Below, piece by piece: positions 1-8,844 of a DNA stretch of 15,754 bases. A model generated the notes under the pieces. The model was given only the letters and a program-made list of their open reading frames with translations, was not told the DNA's origin and ran no database searches. Positions within the stretch are counted from its first letter, which is position 1; every line of letters begins with the position of its first letter. The DNA is from NZWG01 sp964478995. GTDB taxonomy: Bacteria > Fidelibacterota > Marinisomatia > Marinisomatales > UBA1611. A program made the position numbers and the translations under genes. The stretch is from contig CAYZJY010000043.1 in the NCBI GenBank assembly GCA_964478995.1, forward strand, positions 1-15,754, given 5' to 3'.

Positions 1-1367
1 TCGCACTTGCTTCCATTCTTTTACAAAAACCTGATATTTTGTTTTTAGATGAACCAACAAATCATTTGGACCTTGACGCGACCATATGGCTTGAAAAATT
101 CTTAAGTGAATGGAAGGGTGGCATGGTAGTGATAAGCCATGATCGCACATTTTTAGATCGTTCAATTAATACTATCATAGAGATTGATTTAAAGAGAGTG
201 CGCTTGTTTCATGGAAATTATTCTGAATTTGTTAAAAGTAAAGATCTAGAGGTACAGCAACAACGAAACGCATATAAAAACCAACAAAAGGAGATAAAGG
301 ATACAGAACGATTCATAGAACGTTTTAGATATAAGAATACAAAGGCTACGCAGGTACAGAGTAGAATAAAAAGATTAGATAAAATGGAAAAACTTGAAAT
401 GCCATCAGAAGATAATATTTCATTTGTACTCAATATCCCGCAAACTGAAAGATCCCCATTGAAGATAGTATCTTGCATAGGTGTGAAAAAAGATTATGGA
501 GATGTAAAAGTTTTTGATCATCTGGATTTTATCGTAGAAAGAGGATTCAAAATAGGGTTAGTAGGTGTGAATGGTGCAGGTAAGTCAACCCTCATGAAAT
601 TATTATCGGGGAAAGAAAAACCAACGAAAGGTTCAGTAGTTTATGGACCAGAAATAAAAGTAGGTTATTACGCGCAACATCAATTAGAGACCTTAGAACC
701 AAAGGATACGGTGTATGAAACAATAAGTAGAATATCAAGTGGGTGGACAGAAAATGAGATCAGGACCTATCTTGGTAGTTTTTTATTTTCAGGTGAAGAA
801 ATAACAAAATATGTATCCGTATTATCTGGAGGTGAAAGGGCGAGGCTTGCTTTGGCAAAAATGCTGGTGTTGCCTGTGAATATATTATTTTTAGATGAAC
901 CGACAAATCATTTGGATATGACCAGTAGAACAATAATAGAGATGGCATTGGCTAAATATAAAGGTTCAATTGTCTGTATCTCCCATGATAGACATTTTCT
1001 GAATAAGGTTACAAACATGACATGTGAGATTGAAAGAGGAACGGTAAATACTTATCAAGGGAATTATGAATACTATGAATGGAAAAAAAATTCATTGATT
1101 CAGAATAATGCAGTAAAGACGGTTTTAAAAAGTGAGTTAAATAAAAAAAATGATTATCAAGAACAAAAAAAAATAAAGAATAGGCTTGCCTGGATAAACA
1201 AAAGATTTTTGGCTATTGAAGAAGAAATGAAAAAATTGAATTTAGATATACTTGATCCAAAAAACATGAGTGATGCACTTGTATTACAAAAAATCTTGGA
1301 CTCTATAAAAGATTTAGAAAATGAATACTTAGATCTGATTCAAGAAAAGGAAGAAAAAGAATTATAA
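1..1367 (+). CDS. ABC-F family ATPase (translation factor), 5' end outside window
   Basis: The frame is open from base 3 and ends with TAA at 1365-1367, so the start and the first Walker A are off the window. The visible part (about 454 residues) begins just before the Walker B of the first ATPase domain (LFLDEPTNHLD, about 42-72). It continues with the charged inter-domain linker around 240-400, containing the IERFRYKNTKATQVQSRIK stretch typical of ABC-F proteins. The second ATPase domain has Walker A GVNGAGKST (564-590), signature LSGGERARLALAK (about 822-860) and a second LFLDEPTNHLD (about 885-918). A charged helical C-terminal tail follows. There are no membrane segments. By family knowledge, ABC-F proteins are soluble and bind the ribosomal E site through the linker to rescue or tune translation. 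The linker resembles the YheS/YdiF-type branch, but I cannot assign a subfamily firmly. A 577-base gap separates it from the pilus operon, so it is probably unrelated functionally. Confidence 0.95.
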   Translation, partial: ALASILLQKPDILFLDEPTNHLDLDATIWLEKFLSEWKGGMVVISHDRTFLDRSINTIIEIDLKRVRLFHGNYSEFVKSKDLEVQQQRNAYKNQQKEIKDTERFIERFRYKNTKATQVQSRIKRLDKMEKLEMPSEDNISFVLNIPQTERSPLKIVSCIGVKKDYGDVKVFDHLDFIVERGFKIGLVGVNGAGKSTLMKLLSGKEKPTKGSVVYGPEIKVGYYAQHQLETLEPKDTVYETISRISSGWTENEIRTYLGSFLFSGEEITKYVSVLSGGERARLALAKMLVLPVNILFLDEPTNHLDMTSRTIIEMALAKYKGSIVCISHDRHFLNKVTNMTCEIERGTVNTYQGNYEYYEWKKNSLIQNNAVKTVLKSELNKKNDYQEQKKIKNRLAWINKRFLAIEEEMKKLNLDILDPKNMSDALVLQKILDSIKDLENEYLDLIQEKEEKEL

Positions 1368-1944
1368 TTAAATTTTTTTTTTTGAAAAGGATATAAAATT
1401 TATAAAAATTATCATGGTAATATTTTAAAATTATAAAAATACTAAATGTTGTAATACTAATTTTGTTTTCATTAATTATAAATTTAAAAAAATATTTATC
1501 CGTTTAATTCATAGAAAGAAAATTTATTTTGTAATTAATTTTTTGAAAACATAATCATTTTCACGACGATAAAACCCTTTTTCATTTTATATAATTAGAA
1601 CATATATAAATCTGTAATATTTAATTAAAATATTATTCACATAGATTTTTTTAAATAAAAAAAATATTTACAACCCAAAATACAATGATAAAATATATAA
1701 TGTTAATCCACATAATTTAGAATTCAACAGATCTATAATAATTAAAAAATTAAAAAAATATTAAACATTGTAAATTGAAACATTTCTTGGAATCTATCCT
1801 GTTTATGAAATAAATTTAACAAATTACTTTTCCCGAGGTAATAAATGATGTGGAGTCAATTTATATACTGGTCGCAATACCATTGTGCGTTCTTCATTCA
1901 AGAACAGCACCCTACCTATATCCTTTTAGCTAGATCAGGTCAAA
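1368..1944. other. AT-rich intergenic region with leader of the pilus operon
   Basis: No plausible gene is seen on either strand. Bases 1368-1800 are extremely A/T-rich with many short poly-A and poly-T runs. A T-run at about 1373-1383 follows the ABC-F stop without a convincing GC stem, so I do not call a terminator. Composition becomes more balanced after about 1830, which is where a promoter and 5' leader for the downstream operon would be expected. A TATACT hexamer at 1864-1869 could be a -10 element, but no good -35 is seen at the right spacing, so this is only a suggestion. The leader contains the hairpin at 1885-1910. The start codon at 1945 has only a weak AGG (1937-1939) ahead of it. 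Confidence 0.7.
1885..1910 (+). promoter_or_regulatory. Bulged 10-bp hairpin / inverted repeat in the leader of the pilus operon
   Basis: The sequence GTGC-GTTCTT pairs with AAGAAC-A-GCAC. This gives a 10-bp stem with one bulged A (1906) and the five-base loop CATTC (1895-1899). The hairpin ends 34 bases before the ATG of the giant gene. It is not followed by a T-run, so it is not a typical intrinsic terminator. It could be an RNA structure affecting translation or stability, or a palindromic operator, possibly for the winged-helix domain encoded by the gene itself. Function is inference; only the pairing is visible. Confidence 0.45.
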
Positions 1945-4900
1945 ATGATTAAGCAACAAAAAGAATCCATTCAAGTTTCTGATTTGAATGTAATCAAGGT
2001 TTTAAAAAAACCTTTTACGAAACGTTTGATCGAGTGTTTTAATGATGTACCTAAAAGCGCCGGTGAGATCGCAAATTCTATTTCATTTCCAAAAGAAAAA
2101 ATCTATTACCACATTACGAAACTTTTAAATCTTGATATTTTATTTGTTACATCTACAGATATGGTAAAAGGAATTGAAAAAAAATTATTCCTTCCCACTG
2201 CAAAAAAATTCATCATTTCTCCTAGATCTGAAAATATAGAAAATCCTAATGAAATAGAAATTAAACACCCTAAATCCTCAAAATCTTTCCCATCACAAGA
2301 AAATGAAATAAAGAATGAAAGATTATTTGAACCTATTCAAAGAAAAATAAATGAAAGAAGAAGAAAGAATGAAAGAAGGGACAATGAGAGACGTCTGAAT
2401 TCAAACCGAAGAAAATCAAACAAAAAATTCAAAGGGAAAGATAATCGGTTAAATACAAATCGTAGAACTACAAAAGATCAAAGAGAAAATCTCACAAGAC
2501 GAAATACTTTAGATAGAAGATTTGATGACATAAAAAAAATCAATATAGATAATAAAAGAAACCTTGGTAAAAATAATAAGCCAAAATCCATTAAATATAA
2601 AAATTTTCTATTAAGGCTTAATGGCGTAACAAAAGCCATGACCTTTGTTCATACAGGCGATTGCGTCACGTTTTTATTATGTAGACTAAAAGGTGATTGT
2701 TTTGAGATAGAGCGAATCAACAACTATGTATTACCCTTCAAGGTCAAAGAATATCAGATAAATACTTTAACTGATCTCATTATCAATGTTTCCAATCAAT
2801 TCAATAAAGAAAATCAAAAAAAGAAAATTTATCTAGCCATCCACTCAGATAATTATCAATATGAGATGACCTATGTATCCGCTAAAGGGAAAAACCAAAG
2901 ACTCTTTAATATGGATCTTATTAATACTCTCAACAATACATATGATCTTAATCTAGATCATAGCATCTTTGATTACATATCCTATCCAACACTGGAAAAA
3001 AATGCTACAGTACTCATCTCCAATAAAAAAGACCAGATCAAAAGGGATTATTCAGAATTGATCGAGTCTGGCCTTCAACCACGCTACAACACTTCCATTC
3101 CACAAATATTAAATAATATCTACACATATTATAATTTGGATCAAAATGATGAATATTCACTCCTTATATATATAGATAGGAAAAAGACACATGTTGTGTT
3201 TTCAAAAGAAGGTCAATTATTTGAGTCCAAGGAATTCAATAGAGGGCTGAATTACTTCGCTGATGCATTGATGGAAATGACACTTGTAAATGCAAGCAAA
3301 GAAGAGGCGATGGATAACGCACTTCATTTTTTGTCTCATTTTGGCCTAGGAAAAGAAAATTCAGAATCTACGATTCAAGATGGTATTCCTGTGAAAAAGG
3401 CAAGGTCGATCATTGAACATCTCTACAGCAGTTTCATTGATGATTTAAAAGAATCCATATATTATTTCGAAAAAATTCTTTTACAGGATGGATTTGCAGA
3501 ACAGGTCATTAATCAAATTTTCATATGTGGTGTGGGAAGTCATATAAAAAATCTTGATAGATCTCTAAGTGATAGCCTTAGAATGAAGGTTAATAATTTA
3601 TCAGAATATAATTCAGCATATCTACAAGACTCCAATCAAGATAAAGGTCCATTACTAGAACGAATAAAAACCAATGGAATATTTAAAAAGAAAGAAACTG
3701 CTTCCTCTCAATTACAATCCATCAAAAAGAAGATCGTTGAACATGAAAAAGCGATCGAATCTGCGCAAAGTCCGGAAAGTGCTAAATATCGCCTCACAAG
3801 ATTAGAGATTGAAAAAGACTCAAAATTAAAATCAATAGAATCCGCAAATCAAAAACTCATTAGCGCTTCAAAAGAATTTAAGCAGATCAAGGAAGAGTAT
3901 GTCTCTGGCCAAGAAGATCTAAAGTCAGATCTGAACTCTGTAACTACTCTACTCGAAGAACAAAGTGACATACTCATTGATAGGTATAAAGAGCATGAAG
4001 AGATTGGAAATACAATTTCTGAACTAGAATATGAATCAGACCGCTCCAAGAATAAAGGGGATAAGGAAAGGCAAGAGAGAAAGGGCAAGTACCAGTCTAG
4101 GGTAAAAAATGCTGCACGCTCACGAGCAAAACTAGGAGATGACAGGGAAAACCTTGAGCAAGAAATTGATGATCTAGAGACTACCATATTGAAACTTGAG
4201 GAATCTTTCTACCATATCAATCAAAAGATAGAAAATGGTCAAGATGAACTTTCAGTTTTTGAATATCTGAAGGATTCAATTCAAGCGACTGCCAATACAT
4301 TCAAACGCTCTTTCCTTGAACATATGAAATCAATAGAGAATCTTACAAAAGATGACCTTAACACCTTACAGCGCTCTGGTTATCTCCTTACTCAGAATAC
4401 AAAGCGAATAGACGAGATAAAAGATTCATTCTCTTCCATTATTTCAGGTGATATTGATACAGACCCTGAAACGATAATCGATGGTGATGGTGGGCTAGAG
4501 ATAAGGGAAAAATTATTAAAAATACTTACCCTAGTGATTGAGGCGCCCGACAATTTGATTCATTTAAAGAATCTTACAGCTTCAATAATAAAAATAAATG
4601 AATCTCAAAGTGACCTTCTTGATAAGAGTAAACAAATACAGAACCAATCTAGGCAATCCAAAAGGTCCATAAGAGAAAATAAAAAATCTCTCACATCTCT
4701 AAGAAAAGAAATCGATGTTCATGAAAAAGAAATGACTCGCAAGGTCAATGACCGTCAAAAGGAGATCGATCTTTTGAAGTATGTTAGAGAAACAATCGAG
4801 ATGATACATGATCTTGAACACCATGCAATGCTTATCAAAGAATTAAAACCACAGAAAAAACTACACAATGATGAAATTAATGATATCTCAAGTAGAATGG

Positions 4901-7900
4901 TGCGTTTGAAGAGTCTTCTAGAATCATGTGAAAATGCTTTTGAGCATCTTGAATTGGAGGATGCAGAATTAACAAAGGTCTTTGATCAGGATAATAAAGT
5001 TCTGAATGAGAAAATGGAAATACTTACGGATGAGGAAAATATCACAAAGAAAGCATTGGACTCACAGAGCGAAAAAATGAAATCAATAATGGAGGATGTG
5101 GCCAATGCACATACCTATATCGAACAATTAGAGAAACAGGTCGTTTCAAAGAAAAAGGAAATAGAAGGATTCAATGAGGATAAATCACCTTTGGTTGAAG
5201 CACTTGATTCAGATAGAAAAAAATTGATTTTACAGTTTGAGAGTCAACAAAAGATACTTGACCAGGAGGAGTTACGGAAAATATCTGAAGCAAAAAAATC
5301 AAAGTCTGTAACAATAGAGGCTTATTTCAAGAAAGAACGAATCGAATTGGAGAAAAAGGATCGATTACTTGACCGAGAACTGAGTAAAGCCAAAAAAGAA
5401 AAGACAAAGGTGAAATCGGAAAGAGATAAGGCTCAGTCCTCTCTCTCTGAAATGAAAAGAAAGAACATGCCAAACATGTCTGATTTGAAAAAGCAGATCA
5501 AGGGCTGGGAAAAAGATTTAAATCAAGGTAGAAGATTCCAAGAAAGATTAGATGCTCTAGAGGGAAAAAAGAGAGAGTGGGATGATCAATTAAGCCAGGA
5601 AAGTAAATCCATAAAAGAGCAAATAGACTCACTAAAAAATACAATAGAAAGAAAAAGGTCTGATTCATACATATTATTTTTGAAAGATGGGCTGAATCGT
5701 TTTAAGAACGAAGGTGATGCAGATGAAATTGCAAGATCCATGGCTGAAGAGAGCATAAAATTAGATGTTGAAGAAATAAAGAAGTTGAAAAATGATCTTG
5801 AACAGTTCATGGGTCGTTATGAAGCATTCATGGTACGACATAGGAAAAGTCATCGCAATGTATTGGAAAAATTAAAACCCTATGGAGGGCGCAAGAAGAC
5901 CATAGTGACAAAAATTCAAAATGCCAAAGGGAAGGTCCATAAAAAAGAGTCCATGATAAGAGCATTGGTTCTTAAGGTAGATGAAAAAAATGAATCACTC
6001 ATCCTAAGGCAAAACAATCTAAATGATATCACTGAGAGGGTTAAAGAAACCCGTGCAGAGATCAAGGATCAGATAAAAAACATTCCCAACAAAAAGAAGC
6101 GTGCAAAATTAGATATTGATAGAAGGTTGAAAGAAAGATTATCAAAAATATCTGAAAAAAGAGTAGAACTAAATAATGAAAAAAATGACCATCTAAGATT
6201 GTTGAATATTGCCTTTGATAAGGAAACACTGATCGTGAAGATAAATGAGGCAGAGGATAGGATGGTTTTTTTCTTCAATGAAATTGAGAAAACAAAAGAA
6301 AAGATCGAATTGTTGCTAAAAGAAGAAGAAAGTCTTTCAAGATCACATTCTTCATTAGAAAAAAGACTTGAAAAGATATTTATAAAGCATGATAAGAATC
6401 AGATTATCATATCTAAGAAGGAGGAACAATTCAAAGAGAAAAGTTCAAACTTAAATCAGAAATTAGAATCTAATCGTAAAGAGTTTTCTATTTTGCAAGA
6501 ACAACTCCTTTCCTTGGATCAACAAAAAGATGGTGTTATTTCAAAATTAAAAAAAGTTGAGGATGATTATAATATCTCGAATGGCATGGTGAGCGAACTA
6601 AAGAAAAAAATAAATTTACCTGAAGATCTCTCACCTACAAGCTCCAGTACAAAAAAGAAGAAAACTAGAGTAAATAGAAAGGAGCAATTACGTTATTTAT
6701 CTCAAATGGAAAAAGATATGATGGTAAGTGTTGAAAGATCAGAGCGTATGATCAAGGATCTTAATTTATTAATTGATTCCATGAACAATGAAAGATCTGG
6801 CATTGAGAGTTCGATCACCCTTTTGGAGAATGACCTAGAATATTATGATAAAGACATGTCAAGAATTGAGATCTTAATTGAAAATAATAAAGAACATTTA
6901 TTAAAGATCTCATCAGACCACAGGAGATCATTGAATGGCATATCAAATGTCAAGGATCTCTATCCTCCAAGCAAGATCATGTTAAATGAACGCATCACAA
7001 ATCTCTATACGCTTTTAGAATTAAAGGCAAAGGATAGAGATAAACTAAACGGACGACTAGACGACATGAAAGAAGACTTGAAGGACAGGCGAGTTGAGAT
7101 CGCTATGTTAGATCAGGAACTTACCAAGATAAATGAAGAAATGAAAAATGCATTGGAAAACTCCTTCTATGAACAAGATGATAGAGATGACGATTGGAAA
7201 TGGGAAATTGCTGAACACAAGATGAATAGTTACATGGATCTAGCGCAATTAAAGACCCAATCGAAGGAATTATTCAACTCGATTGTAGAAATAGAGCAAG
7301 AAATTGCAAAACTAAAAAATCAACAATCATCAATCAACAATGTCATATCTGAAAAAGAAAAGATCAGCCATAAAAAAATAAAACGGATGGAAGAAATATG
7401 TACAAAACTTGAACTGCAGATCACTAAAGAGAAAAACGAGTTAGATGGCTTGGGACAAGAGGTAAAACAACTTACAGGTCTCGCATTCAACTACGGAGAT
7501 AGAATTGATGTTTTAGAACAAGAGTTGATCGATTTTAGAGAAAGGCAAACGGAATATGAAATTGAACTTAAAGATCTTGATCGTTCATTAGAATCCATTC
7601 AGGATAGGTCTGATAAGATCATGAAAAGAAAAAGATCGGTGAAGGGTAATTCCATTCAAATTGATTATATGGCCAACCTTGGTCTCCTAATGGACCCAGA
7701 TCTTAGGTTAAATCTTTTGCCCCAGGCTCATAAAAAGGAGTTCAAATATTTCAGACCAAACCAAATTCTTCAAAATGCGATATTGGTTCTAATAACTGTT
7801 TTTTCCATTGGATCATTTGTACAACGATCAAGGATAGCACCCCTTGAATCCCTGCTTCCTGTTAAACAATCAGAGTTGAGTTTATTAAACATGCGACAAG

Positions 7901-8283
7901 ACATGAGGGATGTTGTTACTCAGAATAACAGTGTAGCAGATCAATTCAGCAAATTGATAAAAGATGACAAGGCCATCTCTGCTGACATGGTCTCAATGTT
8001 AAAGTATCTTAGTCAAACAATACCCATGGATTTCAAAATAACTGGACTAACTCTTGAGAAAAATCAGTCAAAAGATTTTTCTAAGAAAAGCGGTCCTGAT
8101 CATTCTGAGCTAACAATGACCTTAGATGGATTCTTTGATAAAAATCAAAATAAGTCATCGGGTTATGTTGAAAAACTGGTTAAGACCCTAAATGATACAC
8201 AAAAATTCAAAAAAATTAATGTTAGTGATGCAAAACAATTAAAAGGCAATAAAACAGGATATCAAATGAGGATTATTCGTTAA
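1945..8283 (+). CDS. Giant wHTH / PilM-like / coiled-coil / PilN-like fusion protein (2112 aa)
   Basis: One uninterrupted frame encodes a multi-domain protein. Residues about 8-100 resemble an ArsR-type winged helix (AGEIANSISFPKEKIYYHITKL, then a wing with GIEKKLFLPTAKK). Residues 133-192 are an Arg-rich tract of NERR/NRR/DRR repeats. Residues about 220-565 look like the PilM actin fold (HTG near 236, IDRKKTHVVF near 410, FICGVGSHIKNL near 526-537). Nucleotide-binding motifs are degenerate: the usual DIG of phosphate-2 reads YID. Residues about 588-1905 are almost entirely charged coiled coil with breaks near 836-850, 1312, 1559-1564, 1674-1675 and 1740-1753. LNLLP (1922-1926), the PilN motif that binds PilM, precedes a single membrane helix (about 1941-1958). 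A PilN-like periplasmic domain of about 154 residues follows. PilM and PilN are normally separate proteins of about 350 and 200 residues; GspL is a natural fusion but lacks this insert. PilO-, PilP- and PilQ-like genes follow directly, which supports the role as pilus inner-membrane alignment scaffold. No SMC-type Walker motifs are present. The start at 1945 has a weak AGG. Domain calls come from motif reading, not profile searches. Confidence 0.8.
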   Translation: MIKQQKESIQVSDLNVIKVLKKPFTKRLIECFNDVPKSAGEIANSISFPKEKIYYHITKLLNLDILFVTSTDMVKGIEKKLFLPTAKKFIISPRSENIENPNEIEIKHPKSSKSFPSQENEIKNERLFEPIQRKINERRRKNERRDNERRLNSNRRKSNKKFKGKDNRLNTNRRTTKDQRENLTRRNTLDRRFDDIKKINIDNKRNLGKNNKPKSIKYKNFLLRLNGVTKAMTFVHTGDCVTFLLCRLKGDCFEIERINNYVLPFKVKEYQINTLTDLIINVSNQFNKENQKKKIYLAIHSDNYQYEMTYVSAKGKNQRLFNMDLINTLNNTYDLNLDHSIFDYISYPTLEKNATVLISNKKDQIKRDYSELIESGLQPRYNTSIPQILNNIYTYYNLDQNDEYSLLIYIDRKKTHVVFSKEGQLFESKEFNRGLNYFADALMEMTLVNASKEEAMDNALHFLSHFGLGKENSESTIQDGIPVKKARSIIEHLYSSFIDDLKESIYYFEKILLQDGFAEQVINQIFICGVGSHIKNLDRSLSDSLRMKVNNLSEYNSAYLQDSNQDKGPLLERIKTNGIFKKKETASSQLQSIKKKIVEHEKAIESAQSPESAKYRLTRLEIEKDSKLKSIESANQKLISASKEFKQIKEEYVSGQEDLKSDLNSVTTLLEEQSDILIDRYKEHEEIGNTISELEYESDRSKNKGDKERQERKGKYQSRVKNAARSRAKLGDDRENLEQEIDDLETTILKLEESFYHINQKIENGQDELSVFEYLKDSIQATANTFKRSFLEHMKSIENLTKDDLNTLQRSGYLLTQNTKRIDEIKDSFSSIISGDIDTDPETIIDGDGGLEIREKLLKILTLVIEAPDNLIHLKNLTASIIKINESQSDLLDKSKQIQNQSRQSKRSIRENKKSLTSLRKEIDVHEKEMTRKVNDRQKEIDLLKYVRETIEMIHDLEHHAMLIKELKPQKKLHNDEINDISSRMVRLKSLLESCENAFEHLELEDAELTKVFDQDNKVLNEKMEILTDEENITKKALDSQSEKMKSIMEDVANAHTYIEQLEKQVVSKKKEIEGFNEDKSPLVEALDSDRKKLILQFESQQKILDQEELRKISEAKKSKSVTIEAYFKKERIELEKKDRLLDRELSKAKKEKTKVKSERDKAQSSLSEMKRKNMPNMSDLKKQIKGWEKDLNQGRRFQERLDALEGKKREWDDQLSQESKSIKEQIDSLKNTIERKRSDSYILFLKDGLNRFKNEGDADEIARSMAEESIKLDVEEIKKLKNDLEQFMGRYEAFMVRHRKSHRNVLEKLKPYGGRKKTIVTKIQNAKGKVHKKESMIRALVLKVDEKNESLILRQNNLNDITERVKETRAEIKDQIKNIPNKKKRAKLDIDRRLKERLSKISEKRVELNNEKNDHLRLLNIAFDKETLIVKINEAEDRMVFFFNEIEKTKEKIELLLKEEESLSRSHSSLEKRLEKIFIKHDKNQIIISKKEEQFKEKSSNLNQKLESNRKEFSILQEQLLSLDQQKDGVISKLKKVEDDYNISNGMVSELKKKINLPEDLSPTSSSTKKKKTRVNRKEQLRYLSQMEKDMMVSVERSERMIKDLNLLIDSMNNERSGIESSITLLENDLEYYDKDMSRIEILIENNKEHLLKISSDHRRSLNGISNVKDLYPPSKIMLNERITNLYTLLELKAKDRDKLNGRLDDMKEDLKDRRVEIAMLDQELTKINEEMKNALENSFYEQDDRDDDWKWEIAEHKMNSYMDLAQLKTQSKELFNSIVEIEQEIAKLKNQQSSINNVISEKEKISHKKIKRMEEICTKLELQITKEKNELDGLGQEVKQLTGLAFNYGDRIDVLEQELIDFRERQTEYEIELKDLDRSLESIQDRSDKIMKRKRSVKGNSIQIDYMANLGLLMDPDLRLNLLPQAHKKEFKYFRPNQILQNAILVLITVFSIGSFVQRSRIAPLESLLPVKQSELSLLNMRQDMRDVVTQNNSVADQFSKLIKDDKAISADMVSMLKYLSQTIPMDFKITGLTLEKNQSKDFSKKSGPDHSELTMTLDGFFDKNQNKSSGYVEKLVKTLNDTQKFKKINVSDAKQLKGNKTGYQMRIIR

Positions 8284-8289
8284 GGCACC

Positions 8290-8844
8290 ATGAACCAAAA
8301 AGTTAAATATTATGCTCTATTATTGTTATCGGTCACATTGATCATTATCTACTCACATGATGTACGAGGTGTAAATAAGAAGGTGCAACACGTCCAGTCC
8401 TCCATAGATCAAATTGATTCAAAGTTGCGAAATGGATCTGAAGTTTTGGAACAGATGAATCAGATAAGAAATGATTTTTTATTTAATAAGGAGACCCTTG
8501 GAACTCACAAAATATCTGGCGGCCAGTTAATGAAGGAGTTAGGCCTTTTAAAAGGATTAGCCTCTGAAATGGGAGTTGACATCAGTGACATAGAGATAGA
8601 CCCAAGGAATACCTTCCCGGTCATAGATCAAGGTGACATGAATGAAAAGATACGTCTCGAGAGACAATCGGTGAGTTTTAATATCTCTGGGAATTTTATA
8701 GACATAGGAAGATTTATAGATGAATTACAGAATAAACAATCAATCCTGCAAATACAATATTGTTCGATCGGTCTAGATAGTCTTGACCCCAAAGGTGTTA
8801 TTGCTCAGATGGGCTACCTAACCTATGGTGGGGCAGATTCATGA
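8290..8844 (+). CDS. pilO: PilO-like type IV pilus alignment protein
   Basis: This 184-residue protein has a very short cytoplasmic N terminus and one membrane helix (about 7-22, YYALLLLSVTLIIIYS). A short periplasmic coiled coil follows (about 28-63, VNKKVQHVQSSIDQIDSKL). A ferredoxin-like C-terminal part includes VSFNISGNFIDIGRFIDELQNK, the pattern PilO proteins show around their beta strand and helix. PilO pairs with PilN through the periplasmic coiled coil and domain and helps set the complex at the inner membrane. The gene starts six bases after the giant PilN-like gene and its last bases overlap the next gene (ATGA), so the three are probably co-translated. Sequence identity to PilO is too low to read by eye; the call rests on architecture plus position. 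GspM-like is the alternative. Confidence 0.75.
   Translation: MNQKVKYYALLLLSVTLIIIYSHDVRGVNKKVQHVQSSIDQIDSKLRNGSEVLEQMNQIRNDFLFNKETLGTHKISGGQLMKELGLLKGLASEMGVDISDIEIDPRNTFPVIDQGDMNEKIRLERQSVSFNISGNFIDIGRFIDELQNKQSILQIQYCSIGLDSLDPKGVIAQMGYLTYGGADS

Noticed and set aside
1907..1942. On the minus strand this reads ACCTGATCTAGCTAA...TAGGTAGGGTG, resembling the 3' half of a TPP riboswitch.
   Set aside because: The 5' half (CTGAGA region) is missing on the neighbouring minus strand, which is inside the giant gene, and no minus-strand gene follows. Probably coincidence.
1996..2014. Perfect 8-bp hairpin (AAGGTTTT-AAA-AAAACCTT) inside codons 18-24 of the giant gene.
   Set aside because: It is AT-rich and weak with no T-run of note, and is explained by the codons for KVLKKPF.
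4450..4494. Asp-rich DIDTDPETIIDGDGG segment resembling a calcium-binding EF-hand or dockerin loop.
   Set aside because: Position 6 is Pro rather than Gly and position 12 is Gly rather than Glu. A single cytoplasmic copy is not convincing; more likely a coiled-coil break.
3706..7660. Possibility that the giant coiled coil is an SMC/Rad50/MukB-type ATPase.
   Set aside because: No Walker A, signature or Walker B motif and no globular hinge domain are visible, and the C terminus is a membrane helix plus a PilN-like domain.
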